A stretch of DNA of 64,000 nucleotides from Aerosticca soli (GTDB taxonomy: Bacteria > Pseudomonadota > Gammaproteobacteria > Xanthomonadales > Rhodanobacteraceae), in assembly GCF_003967035.1 (NCBI RefSeq), contig NZ_AP018560.1:2713501-2777500 (forward strand). The letters run 5' to 3'. Shown here one piece after another: positions 36,720 through 46,282 of the stretch. The notes beneath the pieces are model-generated. The model was not told the origin of the DNA. It saw only the letters and a list, made by a program, of their open reading frames with translations, and did not search any database. Numbering within the stretch: position 1 is the first letter of the stretch; each line of letters opens with the position of its first letter. The position numbers were made by a program, and so were the translations under genes.

Positions 36720-37787
36720 TCAACGCCGCAGTGGCGCGCCCTCCGCGCCGCCGTCGGCGGCGGCCGGGGCCAGAGGCCAAGCGTCCAGGGCCTGCGCCGC
36801 CGCTTGCCGGCCGTGTTCGATGAGCTCCTCGGCGCGATAGAACTCATAGGCCGCGGCCATGGTGCGCGGCAGCTGGATCAACAGGTCCGGCTCGTTGGAG
36901 GCCAGCCTGAGCCGGGCCAGCTTGGCCTGCATCAGGTCCATCGACTGCAGCAGCAGCTCGAGCGCGCCCGGCGCACGGGCGCGGGTCGCCGCGCCGCGGC
37001 CGCCGAACAGGGCCGACCAGCCGAAACGGCGTCCGCCGCGGACGGCCGGCACCTCGTCGATCTGCGTGTCGACGGCTTGTGGCTCGGCCGGTCCGTCGAC
37101 GCTGACCGCGATGATGCGATCGGCGCGCTCGCGCATCAGCGGCGTTACCGGTACCGGGTTGAGCACGCCGCCGTCGACCAGCCGCAGACCGTCGATACGG
37201 TGAGGGCGGAACACGGTGGGAATCGCAATCGAGGCGCGGATGGCGTCGAACAGGCCGCCGCGGGCGAGCCACACCTCGCGGCCGCGGTCGATGTCGGTGG
37301 CCACCGCGGTATAGGCCAGCGGCAGATCCTCGATGCGCGCATCGCCCACCAGGCCGCGCAGGGTGGCGATGATCTTCTCGCCCTTGATGAAGCCGTCGCT
37401 GCTGAAGGTCCAGTCCACCAGCCGCAGCACGTCCATCCGGCGCAGTTCCAGCACCCAGTCGCGGTAGACGCCGAGCCGGCCGAGCGCGTAGACGCCGCCG
37501 ATCAGCGCGCCCATCGAGGTGCCGGCGAGGGCGACGATGCGGTAGCCGCGTCGCTCCAGCTCCTCGATCACGCCGATGTGGGCAAGGCCGCGCGCGCCGC
37601 CGGCACTGAGCGCCAGCGCGACGGTGGGGCGGGCGGCAAGGTCGGGGGAAAGGGGGGCAGCGGCATCCACGCTGCACACGATACGTGGTGGTGCGGCCGC
37701 GGCAAAGCGGCGCGTACGCAGCGGCTGCAATGCCCGCGTCGGCGCCGGGGCTTCGGGTTGGCAGCGGTGCCCGGGGCATGAAACCAT
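36720..37787 (-). CDS. Patatin-like phospholipase (RssA-like)
   Basis: The predicted lipid acyl hydrolase has a Ser-Asp dyad: oxyanion hole SAGGARG at 61-67, nucleophile S91 in GTSMG and D205 in DGG. The family hydrolyses phospholipids or acylated substrates in the cytosol or at the inner membrane. The start is uncertain. ATG 37787 gives 355 residues with a Pro/Arg-rich 45-residue extension of no family character; GTG codons at 37679 or 37670 would give a more typical N-terminus (TVALALSAGGARGLAHIGV). The gene is divergent from an SLC13-family permease; a GTG start would leave about 160 bases for two promoters. Confidence 0.87.
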   Translation of the reverse strand: MVSCPGHRCQPEAPAPTRALQPLRTRRFAAAAPPRIVCSVDAAAPLSPDLAARPTVALALSAGGARGLAHIGVIEELERRGYRIVALAGTSMGALIGGVYALGRLGVYRDWVLELRRMDVLRLVDWTFSSDGFIKGEKIIATLRGLVGDARIEDLPLAYTAVATDIDRGREVWLARGGLFDAIRASIAIPTVFRPHRIDGLRLVDGGVLNPVPVTPLMRERADRIIAVSVDGPAEPQAVDTQIDEVPAVRGGRRFGWSALFGGRGAATRARAPGALELLLQSMDLMQAKLARLRLASNEPDLLIQLPRTMAAAYEFYRAEELIEHGRQAAAQALDAWPLAPAAADGGAEGAPLRR

Positions 37788-37840
37788 GCGGCCATGCCTT
37801 TTCCATTTCCAGTAACAGCCGCCCCGGCGAGGACGCGAGC

Positions 37841-39625
37841 ATGAGCAGCCAGGCCCTCATCACCCTGGCCATCGTGGTCGTCGCGATGGGGCTTTTCGCC
37901 AGCGAGAAGCTGCGCGTGGACCTGGTCGCGCTGCTGGTGCTGGTCGCCCTGGTCGCGCTCGGCATCATCGGGCCGGAACAGGCGCTGGCCGGCTTCAGCA
38001 ACGAGGCTACGGTGACGGTGGCGGCGATGTTCGCCTTGAGCCTCGGCGTGGAGCGCTCCGGCGCACTCGAGCCGCTGATCCGCCTGCTCCTGCGCATCCG
38101 TCGGCCGTGGCTGCTGACGCTGGCGCTGATGCTGGTGATCGCGCCGCTCGGGGCGTTCGTCAAGAACATCGCCCTGGTCGCCACCTTCGTGCCGCTGGCG
38201 CTGCGCGTGTGCCAGCGCACGCAGACCTCGCCGGCGCGGGTGCTGATGCCGATGGCCTTCGCCGCGCAGATGGGCGGCGTGTGCACGCTGGTCGGCACCT
38301 CGTCCAACCTGCTCGCCGACACCCTGGCGCAGCAGCACGGCCTGCCGGGCTTCGGCGTGTTCGAGTTCACCCGGCTGGGCGCGCTGCTGGCCGCGGTCGG
38401 CATCGTCTATCTGATGCTGGTCGGGCGCTGGTTGCTGCCGCGTCACGTCGAGGCGGCAATGCCCGCCGAGCCGGCCGAGATCGGCAAGTACGTCACCGAG
38501 CTCAAGATCGGCCCGAACTCGCCGCTGGTCGGCCACAGCATCGCCGATGCCAAGCTGGGCGAGCGCTACGGCGTGTATCCGCTGGAGCTGCTGCGCGGTG
38601 AACGGCGGATGTGGTCGCCGCGCTCGCAGCAGCTGGCCGCCGGCGACGTGCTGCTGGTGCGCGGCGACTGGGAGAAGCTCGAGGAGTTCCGCCGCCGCGC
38701 GGGGCTGGAAAACGTGCCCGGCGCCGGCCACGTCCGCGGCCGCGAGGACGGCGAGGACCCGCGCCTGCTGGCCGAGGCGATGGTCGCGCCCGGCAGCCCG
38801 CTGGAGGGCCGGCGGCTGGAAGAGGCGGGCCTCGACTGGCGCTACGACGCGGTGGTGCTCGCCATCCACCGGCGCGGCCATGTGCTGCGCGAGAAGCTCA
38901 GCGACACCCGGCTCGCGGTCGGCGACGTGCTGCTGCTGGTGATCGACCGCCAGGCGATGCCCAGGCTGCGCGCCGACTCGGGGCTGATCGTGCTCAGCGA
39001 GCGCGAGGATCGGGTGGGCACACCGCGCCGCGCGCTCGCCGCGCTCGCCATCATGTTCGGCGTGGTGCTGGTCTCGGCGCTGCACTGGCTGCCGATCCCG
39101 ATCGCGGCGATCGCCGGCGCGGTGCTGATGGCGATCGCCGGTTGCTATGGCCGCAAGGACATCTACGAGGCGATCGACTGGAAGATCATCGTGCTGCTCG
39201 GCGCGATCCTGCCGCTCGGCATCGCGATCGAGAAGACCGGGCTGTCCCAGGCGCTGGTCGACGCGGGCATGCAGCTGGTCGGCAGCCACGGTCTGCTGGC
39301 GGCACTGTTCATGGTCTATCTGCTCACCGCGCTGCTCACCGAGCTCATGGGACACAACCCCTCGGTGGTGCTGATGGTCGGCATCGCCATCAGCGTGGCG
39401 CATGCCGCGCATGCCGACCCGCGGCCGTTCGTGGTGGCGGTGGCGTTCGCCGCGGCGACGTCCTTCGCCACGCCGGTCGGCTATCCCACCAACACCATGG
39501 TCTATTACGCCGGCGGCTACCGCTTCACCGATTTCATGAAGGTCGGCATCCCGCTGATCGCGCTGTTCTGCGCGCTGTCGGTATGGCTGATTCCGGTGTT
39601 CTGGCCATTCCACCCGGGCGGTTGA
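37841..39625 (+). CDS. SLC13/DASS-family permease with two TrkA-C domains
   Basis: The 594-residue inner-membrane anion (sulfate or dicarboxylate)/sodium symporter-like protein starts at ATG 37841 with GAGGA 7 bases upstream. N-terminal helices contain FSNEATVTVAAMFALSLGVE and NIALVATFVPLA. Two soluble TrkA-C (RCK-C) modules lie at about residues 215-295 and 310-390 (LVGHSIADAKLGERYGVYPL and PLEGRRLEEAGLDWRYDAVV). The second membrane half contains LLTELMGHNPSVVLM and SFATPVGYPTNTMVYYAGGY, the family signature. RCK-C modules usually bind a regulatory ligand. The substrate cannot be read. Confidence 0.9.
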   Translation: MSSQALITLAIVVVAMGLFASEKLRVDLVALLVLVALVALGIIGPEQALAGFSNEATVTVAAMFALSLGVERSGALEPLIRLLLRIRRPWLLTLALMLVIAPLGAFVKNIALVATFVPLALRVCQRTQTSPARVLMPMAFAAQMGGVCTLVGTSSNLLADTLAQQHGLPGFGVFEFTRLGALLAAVGIVYLMLVGRWLLPRHVEAAMPAEPAEIGKYVTELKIGPNSPLVGHSIADAKLGERYGVYPLELLRGERRMWSPRSQQLAAGDVLLVRGDWEKLEEFRRRAGLENVPGAGHVRGREDGEDPRLLAEAMVAPGSPLEGRRLEEAGLDWRYDAVVLAIHRRGHVLREKLSDTRLAVGDVLLLVIDRQAMPRLRADSGLIVLSEREDRVGTPRRALAALAIMFGVVLVSALHWLPIPIAAIAGAVLMAIAGCYGRKDIYEAIDWKIIVLLGAILPLGIAIEKTGLSQALVDAGMQLVGSHGLLAALFMVYLLTALLTELMGHNPSVVLMVGIAISVAHAAHADPRPFVVAVAFAAATSFATPVGYPTNTMVYYAGGYRFTDFMKVGIPLIALFCALSVWLIPVFWPFHPGG

Positions 39626-39697
39626 GAACCGCGCGCCGCCTGCGGGGCTCATGCAGGCGCGGTGAGCCGGGCACGCAAATCCCGCGCCCTGCGACGG

Positions 39698-40675
39698 TCA
39701 TTTGCCCGTGTAGCTCGCCAGCGCCAGGTGCAGCAGCGACTTCATTTCCTCGCGCAGCGACAGCGGTTCGACGATCTCGGCATCGGGACCGTACTTGAGC
39801 ACGTCCATCAACAGCTCGCGGGCGCTGGAATAGGGCAGCTTGAGCTCGTAGCGGCCGTCGGCCAGCCAGCGGCCCTGCTGCTGCGAATGCCAGTGGGCGT
39901 CGGCGACCCAGCGCGCGGCGTGGGCGGAAAAGCGGATCGTCGCCCACGCCCGCGGCTTGCCGGCAAAGATGCCGTAGCTCGAGGCCAGCGTCTCGTCGAG
40001 CACGGCCTCGTCGACGTCGATGGCCGGGGTGTCCAGCATCTGCGCCTCGGCGATGCGGTCGACGGCGAAGCTGCGCAAGGCCTCGCGGTCGTGGTCCCAG
40101 GCGTCCAGATACCAGTTGTCGCGGTAATGGGTGAGCCGCTGCGGCGAGACCTGGCGCCGGCTCTCGCTGTCGGTGGTGCGCGCGCGGTAGCGGAAACGCA
40201 GCCGGCGCCGCTCCAGCACCGCGCCGGCGACGGTGCGGAAGGTGCGCTGGTCCAGCGCCCGTTCCCCCCAGGCCAGCATGCGGATGCGTTCGAGCGGCGG
40301 CCGCGCCCCGCCCTGGCCGGCGAGCAGCTGCTCGATGCGCGCCTTGAACGGCGCCAGCGCCCCGGCCAGCACGCCGCCAGGGCCGGAGCGGCCGAGCAGT
40401 TCGTTGAGCGCGAGCAGGGCGGCCAGTTCGTCCGAACGCAGCCACAGCCCCGGCAGTTCGAAACGCTCCCCGCTGCCGGCGGCATAGCGGAAGGCGGCCG
40501 TCTCGCCGCCGACGCTCTCGATCGGCGCGCCGAGCGCGTCGCGCAGGAAGGCGAGATCGCGGTACAGGGTGGCGCGCGAACAGCCGAGTTCCTCGAGCAG
40601 GCGCGGCAGCGGCACCGGGTAGCGCGCGCCCTTGAGCAGCCGGTGCAGGGTGAGGATGCGCTCGTAGCGGTCCAT
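39698..40675 (-). CDS. WYL-domain transcriptional regulator (YafY/DeoR-like)
   Basis: The 325-residue regulator has an N-terminal HTH_11-type winged helix (MDRYERILTLHRLLKGARYP and LGCSRATLYRDLAFLRD), a central WYL ligand-sensing domain and a WCX C-terminal part. The WYL signature is LTHYRDNWYLDAWDHDREAL, and RTFRTVAGAVLERRRLRFRY is another typical block. Such proteins respond to nucleotides or nucleic-acid signals and often control damage responses or defence genes; no target is evident here. I start at ATG 40675, where the HTH begins. The frame stays open upstream to 40873 over the divergent gene and is discarded there. Confidence 0.9.
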   Translation of the reverse strand: MDRYERILTLHRLLKGARYPVPLPRLLEELGCSRATLYRDLAFLRDALGAPIESVGGETAAFRYAAGSGERFELPGLWLRSDELAALLALNELLGRSGPGGVLAGALAPFKARIEQLLAGQGGARPPLERIRMLAWGERALDQRTFRTVAGAVLERRRLRFRYRARTTDSESRRQVSPQRLTHYRDNWYLDAWDHDREALRSFAVDRIAEAQMLDTPAIDVDEAVLDETLASSYGIFAGKPRAWATIRFSAHAARWVADAHWHSQQQGRWLADGRYELKLPYSSARELLMDVLKYGPDAEIVEPLSLREEMKSLLHLALASYTGK

Positions 40676-40805
40676 GGAAATGCCAAACGGGACAGGGCGT
40701 TGTGTAGCATGGGTGCGTCCCGCGGGCACCGCAAGCCGGTATGCCCCGAAGCCGGCGGGCCCGGGTATCCCCGCCCCGAGCCCGCGATAGGAAAAAGGTC
40801 GCCAC

Positions 40806-41633
40806 ATGCCAAAACCCGATTCCCATGCCGCGGATGCGGCACTCCCGCGGCCGGGCGATGCCTGGCTGCCCATTCTGCTGCATCAGCTGGAACTGGCCGG
40901 TTTCGGCCTGTGGATGCTGCTGGGCGCGGCGCTGACATTGGGGCTCTATCGCCATGGCCGCAGCGAGGTGCTGGTGCCGCTCGCGCTGGCGAGCATCTTC
41001 GTCGGCGCCGGCCTCATCGCCGCCCTGCTGCGCCTGCCGGGCGTGGGCCGCTGGCATGACTGGCGCCCCGGCCGCGACCACTGGCCGGGCGGCGAGGCAC
41101 TGCTCGCCCTGGCGAGCTTCCTGCCGGCGCTGGCGGTGGCGGGACTGGCGCGTGGCGACAATGCGTTCTGGGCCACCCGCCTGGCCGGCGCCGCACTGGC
41201 CTTGTGCAGCCTGGCCCAACTGGCCAGGGTCGCGCTCGGGCCGCGCCAGCACAGCGCACGTGCGTTCGGCAGTGTCATCGCGGCCAGCTACAGCGGCGGC
41301 CTGTGGCTGTGCCTGTGCCTCACCGCGCAGGACGCCGCCATCCATCCCGCCGGCTCGCACCCCTGGCTGATGGCGCTGATCCTGCTCGCGCTGCTGCTCG
41401 GCTTCACCGAAGGCGTGCGCTGGCAGGCGTTGCGCGGGACCTCCGCCGGGGCGCGACCGCTGCGCTTCGTCGCCGCGACACTGACCTATGCCCTGCCCTG
41501 TGCCGCGCTGCTCGTTGCCGACCGCCGCGACGGCTCGGTGCTGGTGGTGGCGCTGGCCGCGCTCAGCGCGCTGCTCGGCCTCACCCTGGAGCGGCGACTC
41601 TACGTGCGCAGCCTGGGCGCCCTGCCGGCCTGA
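40806..41633 (+). CDS. Predicted 8-helix inner-membrane protein, possibly DmsC-like
   Basis: I do not recognise this protein with certainty. The 275 residues contain about eight hydrophobic helices with short loops (for example FGLWMLLGAALTLGLY, ALLALASFLPALAVAGLA, PWLMALILLALLLGF and VALAALSALLGLTLE). The topology, and HQLELAGFGLW in helix 1, recall DmsC, the quinol-oxidising membrane anchor of molybdo-oxidoreductases, but no catalytic or iron-sulfur subunit is next to it. It is divergent from the WYL regulator over a 130-base spacer, so it may be controlled by it. Confidence 0.6.
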   Translation: MPKPDSHAADAALPRPGDAWLPILLHQLELAGFGLWMLLGAALTLGLYRHGRSEVLVPLALASIFVGAGLIAALLRLPGVGRWHDWRPGRDHWPGGEALLALASFLPALAVAGLARGDNAFWATRLAGAALALCSLAQLARVALGPRQHSARAFGSVIAASYSGGLWLCLCLTAQDAAIHPAGSHPWLMALILLALLLGFTEGVRWQALRGTSAGARPLRFVAATLTYALPCAALLVADRRDGSVLVVALAALSALLGLTLERRLYVRSLGALPA

Positions 41634-41729
41634 CCGCTCGCACCGGCCTTCGGCGCATGGCCGGATTCACTGCAAGTTCAAGGCGACCCCTTATGGTTGC
41701 CGCGCCCAGACGATCAGGAAGCCTTTCGC

Positions 41730-42551
41730 ATGAACCCTCGCTTGCCCGTTTTGCTCCTTCTTGCCGGCCTCGGCACCGCCCTCCATGCGCAGGATGCCGG
41801 CACCGGCGAAACCGCCGGTGACGCCGCCGCCCACGGCGGCTGGACCGGCTCGGGCGAGTTCGGTTTCGCCGCCGCGCGCGGCAATTCGCACACCGAAAAT
41901 GCCAACGCCAAGCTGACCCTCGGCCAGGAAAACGCCTACTGGCGCAACAACTTCTTCCTCAACGGGCTGCGTTCCAAGGGCGACGTGGAAGTGCAGGACG
42001 CCGCCGGCAACACCGTCGACAGGTTCAGCACCACCGCCAACCGCTACGATGCCGGCGCCTCGGTCGGCTACAAGCTCGACCCGCGCAGCTACGTGGTCAC
42101 CGCCGCGCGCTACGAACACGACGACTTCGGCGCCAACCTGTGGCAGGGCGTGGTGTCCGTGGGCTACGGCTACATCGCGCTCAAGAGCGGCACGACGGAA
42201 CTGTCCTTCGAAATCGGCCCCGGCTACAAGCGCTATCGGCCGGCCGACCTCACCGAGGAGGTGAATGGCGTCACCGTCAAGCAGCACCAGTCCAGCCAGG
42301 GCGAGGGCGTGGCGCGCGGGCTGGTCAACCTCCGCCACCGCCTGAGCGCGAACACCACGGTGGAGGAGACCCTGCTCGCCGAAGCGGGCTCGGACAACCA
42401 GTACTACCAGAACGATCTCAGCCTGTCGGTCAGCATGACCCGGCAAATGGCGCTCAAGCTCGGCTACCAGGTGCGCTACAACAGCGACGTCCTGCCCGGG
42501 GTGAGACACACCGACACGCTCACCACCACCAACCTGGTCTACAACTTCTGA
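41730..42551 (+). CDS. DUF481 (YdiY-like) outer-membrane beta-barrel protein
   Basis: The 273-residue protein has a signal peptide (LLLLAGLGTALHAQ) and a DUF481 domain made of alternating amphipathic strands (GEFGFAAARGNSHTENANAK, VVTAARYEHDDFG and SFEIGPGYKRYRP) ending in TTTNLVYNF with a terminal aromatic residue, as expected for an outer-membrane barrel. ATG 41730 is preceded by AGGAAG (41716-41721). The family is common in acid- or salt-induced envelope proteins, but its function is unknown. Convergent with hemC across 172 bases that contain a MetJ-like array. Confidence 0.87.
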   Translation: MNPRLPVLLLLAGLGTALHAQDAGTGETAGDAAAHGGWTGSGEFGFAAARGNSHTENANAKLTLGQENAYWRNNFFLNGLRSKGDVEVQDAAGNTVDRFSTTANRYDAGASVGYKLDPRSYVVTAARYEHDDFGANLWQGVVSVGYGYIALKSGTTELSFEIGPGYKRYRPADLTEEVNGVTVKQHQSSQGEGVARGLVNLRHRLSANTTVEETLLAEAGSDNQYYQNDLSLSVSMTRQMALKLGYQVRYNSDVLPGVRHTDTLTTTNLVYNF

Positions 42552-42591
42552 CCGACGGGCGGCCCACCTTGCCCGCGCCTTGGCGTTGTTT

Positions 42592-42623
42592 GGACGCCTA
42601 GACGTTTGGACATCCAAACGGCC
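42592..42623. promoter_or_regulatory. Array of four tandem MetJ-box-like 8-mers with a perfect inverted repeat
   Basis: Four adjacent 8-base units match the enterobacterial MetJ unit AGACGTCT at 6, 7, 5 and 5 of 8 positions; the best, AGACGTTT, is at 42600-42607. Inside lies CGTTTGGA (42603-42610), 2 bases, then TCCAAACG (42613-42620), a perfect 8+8 inverted repeat. It lies between the convergent DUF481 and hemC genes, where no promoter is expected. No methionine gene is in the window. Confidence 0.4.
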
Positions 42624-42723
42624 CAAACAGCAAGGCTTGCCTTCCATCGCGGCCGCGGACCCTTGCCAGCCAAAGGTGGCCAGACCCTCGCCGTTTTGCG
42701 GCGAAAACCAGCCCGCGAAGTGC

Positions 42724-43641
42724 TCAGTCGCGCAGGCCGAGCAGTTCTCCGGCACCCTGCGCCAGCAGGCGGGCGGCGACGTCGCGACCGAGCGCCGCGG
42801 CGTCGCTGCCGCCGGCCTCGGCGCGCAGCAGGCGGCCGCTGTGCGCATCGCCCACCATCCCGGTCAGATGCAGGCCGCGCTCGGTGCGCACGCACCAGGC
42901 CGCCACCGGCACCGTGCAGCTGCCGCCGAGGGCCTGGTTCATCGCCCGCTCGGCGCCCACCGTGGCACGGGTCTCGGCATCGTCCAGCGCGGCGAGCAGG
43001 GCCAGGATCTGCGGCTGTCCGGCGCGGGCCTCGATGGCGATCGCCGCCTGTCCGGGCGCCGGCAGCCAGTCGGGTGCGGCGAGCCGGCTACGGATGCGCG
43101 CGGCCAGGCCCAGGCGCTCCAGGCCGGCGCAGGCGAGCACGATGGCGTCGTAGTGGCCGGCGTCGAGCTTGGCCAGCCGGGTGCCGACGTTGCCGCGCAG
43201 GTCGAGGAGGGTGAGATCCGGCCGCAGCGCGCGCAACTGCGCCTGCCGGCGCAGCGAGGAGGTGCCCACGCGTGCGCCGGGCGGCAATTCGGCGAGATCG
43301 GCATAGCGATGGCTGACGAAGGCGTCGGCGGCGTCGGCCCGCGGCAGGATCGCCGGCAGCACGAAGCCGGGCTCGAGCTCGGCCGGCACGTCCTTGAGCG
43401 AATGCACGGCCAGCTCGGCGCGTCCCTGCGCCATCGCCACCTCCAGCTCCTTGAGGAACAAACCCTTGCCGCCCACGCTGGCGAGCGGACGATCCAGGAT
43501 CTCGTCGCCGCGGGTGGAGAGCGGCACCAGCTCGACCGCAAGATGCGGATGCGCCGCGCGCAGGCGGGCGGCGACGTGCTCGGCCTGCCACAGCGCGAGC
43601 GCGCTCTTGCGGGTGGCGATACGCAGGGAGGCGGGGGTCAT
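42724..43641 (-). CDS. hemC: Hydroxymethylbilane synthase (porphobilinogen deaminase)
   Basis: The 305-residue cytosolic enzyme of haem biosynthesis polymerises four porphobilinogens into hydroxymethylbilane. The dipyrromethane cofactor cysteine is C242 in [11 protein letters not shown]. Catalytic and substrate regions [43 protein letters not shown] and [16 protein letters not shown] are intact. ATG 43641 is the natural start. It lies 80 bases downstream of algR on the same strand, the algZ-algR-hemC arrangement known from Pseudomonas. Confidence 0.96.
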   Translation of the reverse strand: MTPASLRIATRKSALALWQAEHVAARLRAAHPHLAVELVPLSTRGDEILDRPLASVGGKGLFLKELEVAMAQGRAELAVHSLKDVPAELEPGFVLPAILPRADAADAFVSHRYADLAELPPGARVGTSSLRRQAQLRALRPDLTLLDLRGNVGTRLAKLDAGHYDAIVLACAGLERLGLAARIRSRLAAPDWLPAPGQAAIAIEARAGQPQILALLAALDDAETRATVGAERAMNQALGGSCTVPVAAWCVRTERGLHLTGMVGDAHSGRLLRAEAGGSDAAALGRDVAARLLAQGAGELLGLRD

Positions 43642-43721
43642 GGCGGGGCGTTCTTTTCGGGAAGGCGCAAAGGCCATTGTCGCGTATCGCGGCGGAAGCG
43701 ACAGCTCGCGCTGGGCGTTTT

Positions 43722-44423
43722 TCAGCCCATGCGCAACAGCCGCCGCAGCGCCGGCAGGTTGCGGCGACTGACTTCGGGGCTGAACTCGGTGCCGGCCAGG
43801 CGGGCGAGCACGCGTCCGTCGGGCAGACTGCGCAGGCCGATCAGCCGCGCCGCCGGCACCAGGCAGTTGCGATGCAGGCGCAGCAGCGTGGGGTGGGCCT
43901 CCTCCAGCTGACGCAGCGATTCCTCCAGCAGCACCTCGCCGCCCTCGTGGCGGACGCGCACGTATTTTTCCTCGGCGAGCAGCCACAGCACCGCGTTCAA
44001 GGGAATGCGCAGACGCTCGCCGCGCACGCGCGCATGCAGGTAGACCACCGGCGCCGCCGGGGCGGCGTCGAGCCGGGCCTGCGCGCGGCGCAGGGCTTCG
44101 CGCAGGCGTTCCAGCCGCACCGGCTTCAACAGGTAGTCGACCGCGCCGAGTTCGAAGGCGGCGATGGCATGGTGCTCATAGGCGGTGGTGAACACCACCA
44201 GCGGATGCCCTCTGTCGGCCAGCCGCGCGGCAAGGGCGGTACCGCCCAGCCCGGGCATTTCGATGTCGAGCAGCAGCAGGTCGGGGGCGAGCGCGGCCAT
44301 CGCCTCGAGGGCGGCCTCGCCGTCGTCCACGCTGCCGACCACCGTGCAGCCGGCGCATGCGCCGAGCAGGGCGGCCAGGCGGCCGCGCGCCAGCGGTTCG
44401 TCATCGACGATCAGCACGCGCAT
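43722..44423 (-). CDS. algR: LytTR-type response regulator (AlgR-like)
   Basis: The 233-residue protein has a receiver domain with phospho-acceptor D53 in LLLDIEMPG, acidic D7-D8-E9, and K100 in LLKPVRL. A LytTR DNA-binding domain follows (about 127-232; [35 protein letters not shown]). It pairs with the AlgZ-like kinase upstream, whose gene overlaps its start by 23 bases. In Pseudomonas AlgR controls alginate, twitching and virulence genes; targets here are unknown. Confidence 0.9.
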   Translation of the reverse strand: MRVLIVDDEPLARGRLAALLGACAGCTVVGSVDDGEAALEAMAALAPDLLLLDIEMPGLGGTALAARLADRGHPLVVFTTAYEHHAIAAFELGAVDYLLKPVRLERLREALRRAQARLDAAPAAPVVYLHARVRGERLRIPLNAVLWLLAEEKYVRVRHEGGEVLLEESLRQLEEAHPTLLRLHRNCLVPAARLIGLRSLPDGRVLARLAGTEFSPEVSRRNLPALRRLLRMG

Positions 44424-45468
44424 GAGTAGTCTCCCCGGCAGCGAGCGGCAGGGACAGGCGCACCACGAAACGCCCCGCCTCGGCCACGGCCTCGACCCGC
44501 GCGCTCGCGCCGTAATGGAAGGCCACGCGCTGGCGCACGCTGGCCAGGCCATGGCCGGTGCCGGCCGACGGCGCGGATTCCGGCCGCGGGTTGGTGACCT
44601 CGATCACGTATGCCGTGCCTTCGCGCCAGCCGCGCAGGCCGACCTCGCCGCCGCTGCGCAAGGGCTGGATGCCGTGGCGCACGGCGTTTTCCACCAGCGG
44701 CTGCAGCAGGAGGCACGGCAGCGGCGCCGCCGCCGGCAGGGCGGCGAACTCGCGCCGCACCCGCAGGCGCGGGCCCAGACGCAGCTGCTCGATGGCGAGG
44801 TAGCGGTCGATGAGCGCCAGCTCCTCGCCCAGGGTGCCTTCCCCCGCCGCGTCGGCGCCGAGCGCGGCGCGGAACAGCTCGGCCAGGTCCTCCACCGTGC
44901 GCTCGGCGGCGTCGGGGTCGGTGCGTACCAGCGCGGCCACCGTGTTCATGCTGTTGAACAGGAAATGCGGGCGGATGCGTGCCTGCAGTGCGGCGACCTG
45001 CGCATGCGCCACCGCGCGCAGGCGCTCCTGCCATTGCGCGAGCAGAAAAAAGTACCGCAGCAGCGCCGCGCCGAGCAGGGCGGCGAGCAGGGCATCGTCG
45101 CGCACGAAGGCGGCGGCATCGACGATGAAACCCAGGGCCAGCGCGTGATCGAGCCAAGCGGCAACCGCACTCGCCAGCACAGTGATCGCCACCATCGCCA
45201 GCCAGATGCCGGCATAGGGCCAGCGTCCCGGCCAGCGGCGCAGCCAGGGCGAGAGCTTGCACAGGCCGACCAGCAGCAGCACCGTCAGCCAGGCGACGAA
45301 GGCCATGGCCACCGACAGCGCTCGCCAGCTGCGCGTGCCCGCCGGGGCCAGCCACATCACCAGCACCGTCAGCACACCGACCACACCCAGCGCGACCAGC
45401 GCCGGCAGGCCGCAGAAATCCGGCAGCGGGCTGGAAGCGGCGGAGGGGCGATCGGTGCGGCGCGACAT
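44401..45468 (-). CDS. algZ: LytS/YehU-type sensor histidine kinase (AlgZ/FimS-like)
   Basis: The 355-residue inner-membrane kinase has four or more hydrophobic helices in residues about 20-145, then the His_kinase domain with RIRPHFLFNSMNTVAALVR (H168) and LVENAVRHGIQPL as the N-box. A degenerate G-box follows (GTGHGLASVRQRV). This kinase class is short and lacks a classical sensor domain. Its 3' end overlaps the algR start by 23 bases, fixing the pair as one operon. Confidence 0.9.
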   Translation of the reverse strand: MSRRTDRPSAASSPLPDFCGLPALVALGVVGVLTVLVMWLAPAGTRSWRALSVAMAFVAWLTVLLLVGLCKLSPWLRRWPGRWPYAGIWLAMVAITVLASAVAAWLDHALALGFIVDAAAFVRDDALLAALLGAALLRYFFLLAQWQERLRAVAHAQVAALQARIRPHFLFNSMNTVAALVRTDPDAAERTVEDLAELFRAALGADAAGEGTLGEELALIDRYLAIEQLRLGPRLRVRREFAALPAAAPLPCLLLQPLVENAVRHGIQPLRSGGEVGLRGWREGTAYVIEVTNPRPESAPSAGTGHGLASVRQRVAFHYGASARVEAVAEAGRFVVRLSLPLAAGETTHARADRR

Positions 45469-45519
45469 GCGGCGAGTATGCCGCAGCCGCGACGCCAGGC
45501 CGCGGGCCCGGCAGGCCCT

Positions 45520-46185
45520 TCAGCGCAGGCGCGAACCCAGCCAGGCGCGCAGGTCGGCGATCTCCTGCGGACACACCGCATGACCCATCGGATAGACGTG
45601 CCAGTCGACGCGATAGCCGAGCGCGAGCAGCGCATCGCGCGAGGCACTGCCCAGCGCCAGCGGCACCACCGGGTCGGCCTGACCGTGGGCCTGGAAGATC
45701 GGCACCGCGGCATTGGCCGCGCTGCGTTCGGCGGCCAGGCTGCCGGCCAGCGGCAGATAGGTGGACAGCGCGATGATGCCGGCCAGCGGCTCGTCCAGCC
45801 GCAGGCCACCGGCGAGCGCGATCGCGCCGCCCTGCGAGAAGCCGGCGAGCACGATCCGTCCCGGCGCCACGCCGCGTGCCTGCTCGCGCGCGATCAGCGC
45901 CCGGACCGCGGCGATGGAGGCGCGGATGCCGGCCTCGTCCTCCTGGCTGGCGATGTCGAGCCCCTTGATGTCGTACCAGGCGCGCATCGCCATGCCGCCA
46001 TTGACCGTCACCGGCCGCACCGGCGCGTGCGGAAACACGAAGCGCAAGGCCGGCCAGCCGGGCGCGACGAGTTCGGGCACGATCGGCGCGAAATCGTGGC
46101 CATCGGCACCCAGGCCGTGCAGCCAGATCACGCTCCAGCGGGGGTTGGCGGCGGTTTCGTGTTCGACGGCGGGCAGGGTGTCCAT
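45520..46185 (-). CDS. Alpha/beta-hydrolase, phospholipase/carboxylesterase family
   Basis: The 221-residue cytosolic esterase of the EstB/acyl-protein thioesterase-like family has an oxyanion-side block VIWLHGLGADGHDF. The catalytic triad is S117 in GFSQGG, D171 in GQADPVVP and H202 in PMGHAV. It hydrolyses short-chain carboxyl esters; the physiological substrate is not readable. ATG 46185 matches family starts; an earlier in-frame ATG at 46221 is less likely. It lies downstream of the divergent peptidase gene promoter region. Confidence 0.9.
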   Translation of the reverse strand: MDTLPAVEHETAANPRWSVIWLHGLGADGHDFAPIVPELVAPGWPALRFVFPHAPVRPVTVNGGMAMRAWYDIKGLDIASQEDEAGIRASIAAVRALIAREQARGVAPGRIVLAGFSQGGAIALAGGLRLDEPLAGIIALSTYLPLAGSLAAERSAANAAVPIFQAHGQADPVVPLALGSASRDALLALGYRVDWHVYPMGHAVCPQEIADLRAWLGSRLR

Positions 46186-46282
46186 GCGGTTAGCGCGGTG
46201 ACCAGGTGGCGGGGCAACCATCCTAGCAAGCGTACGGACGAGGGCCCGCTATGCTGGGCCATTCATTCCACCGGAGCCGCCG

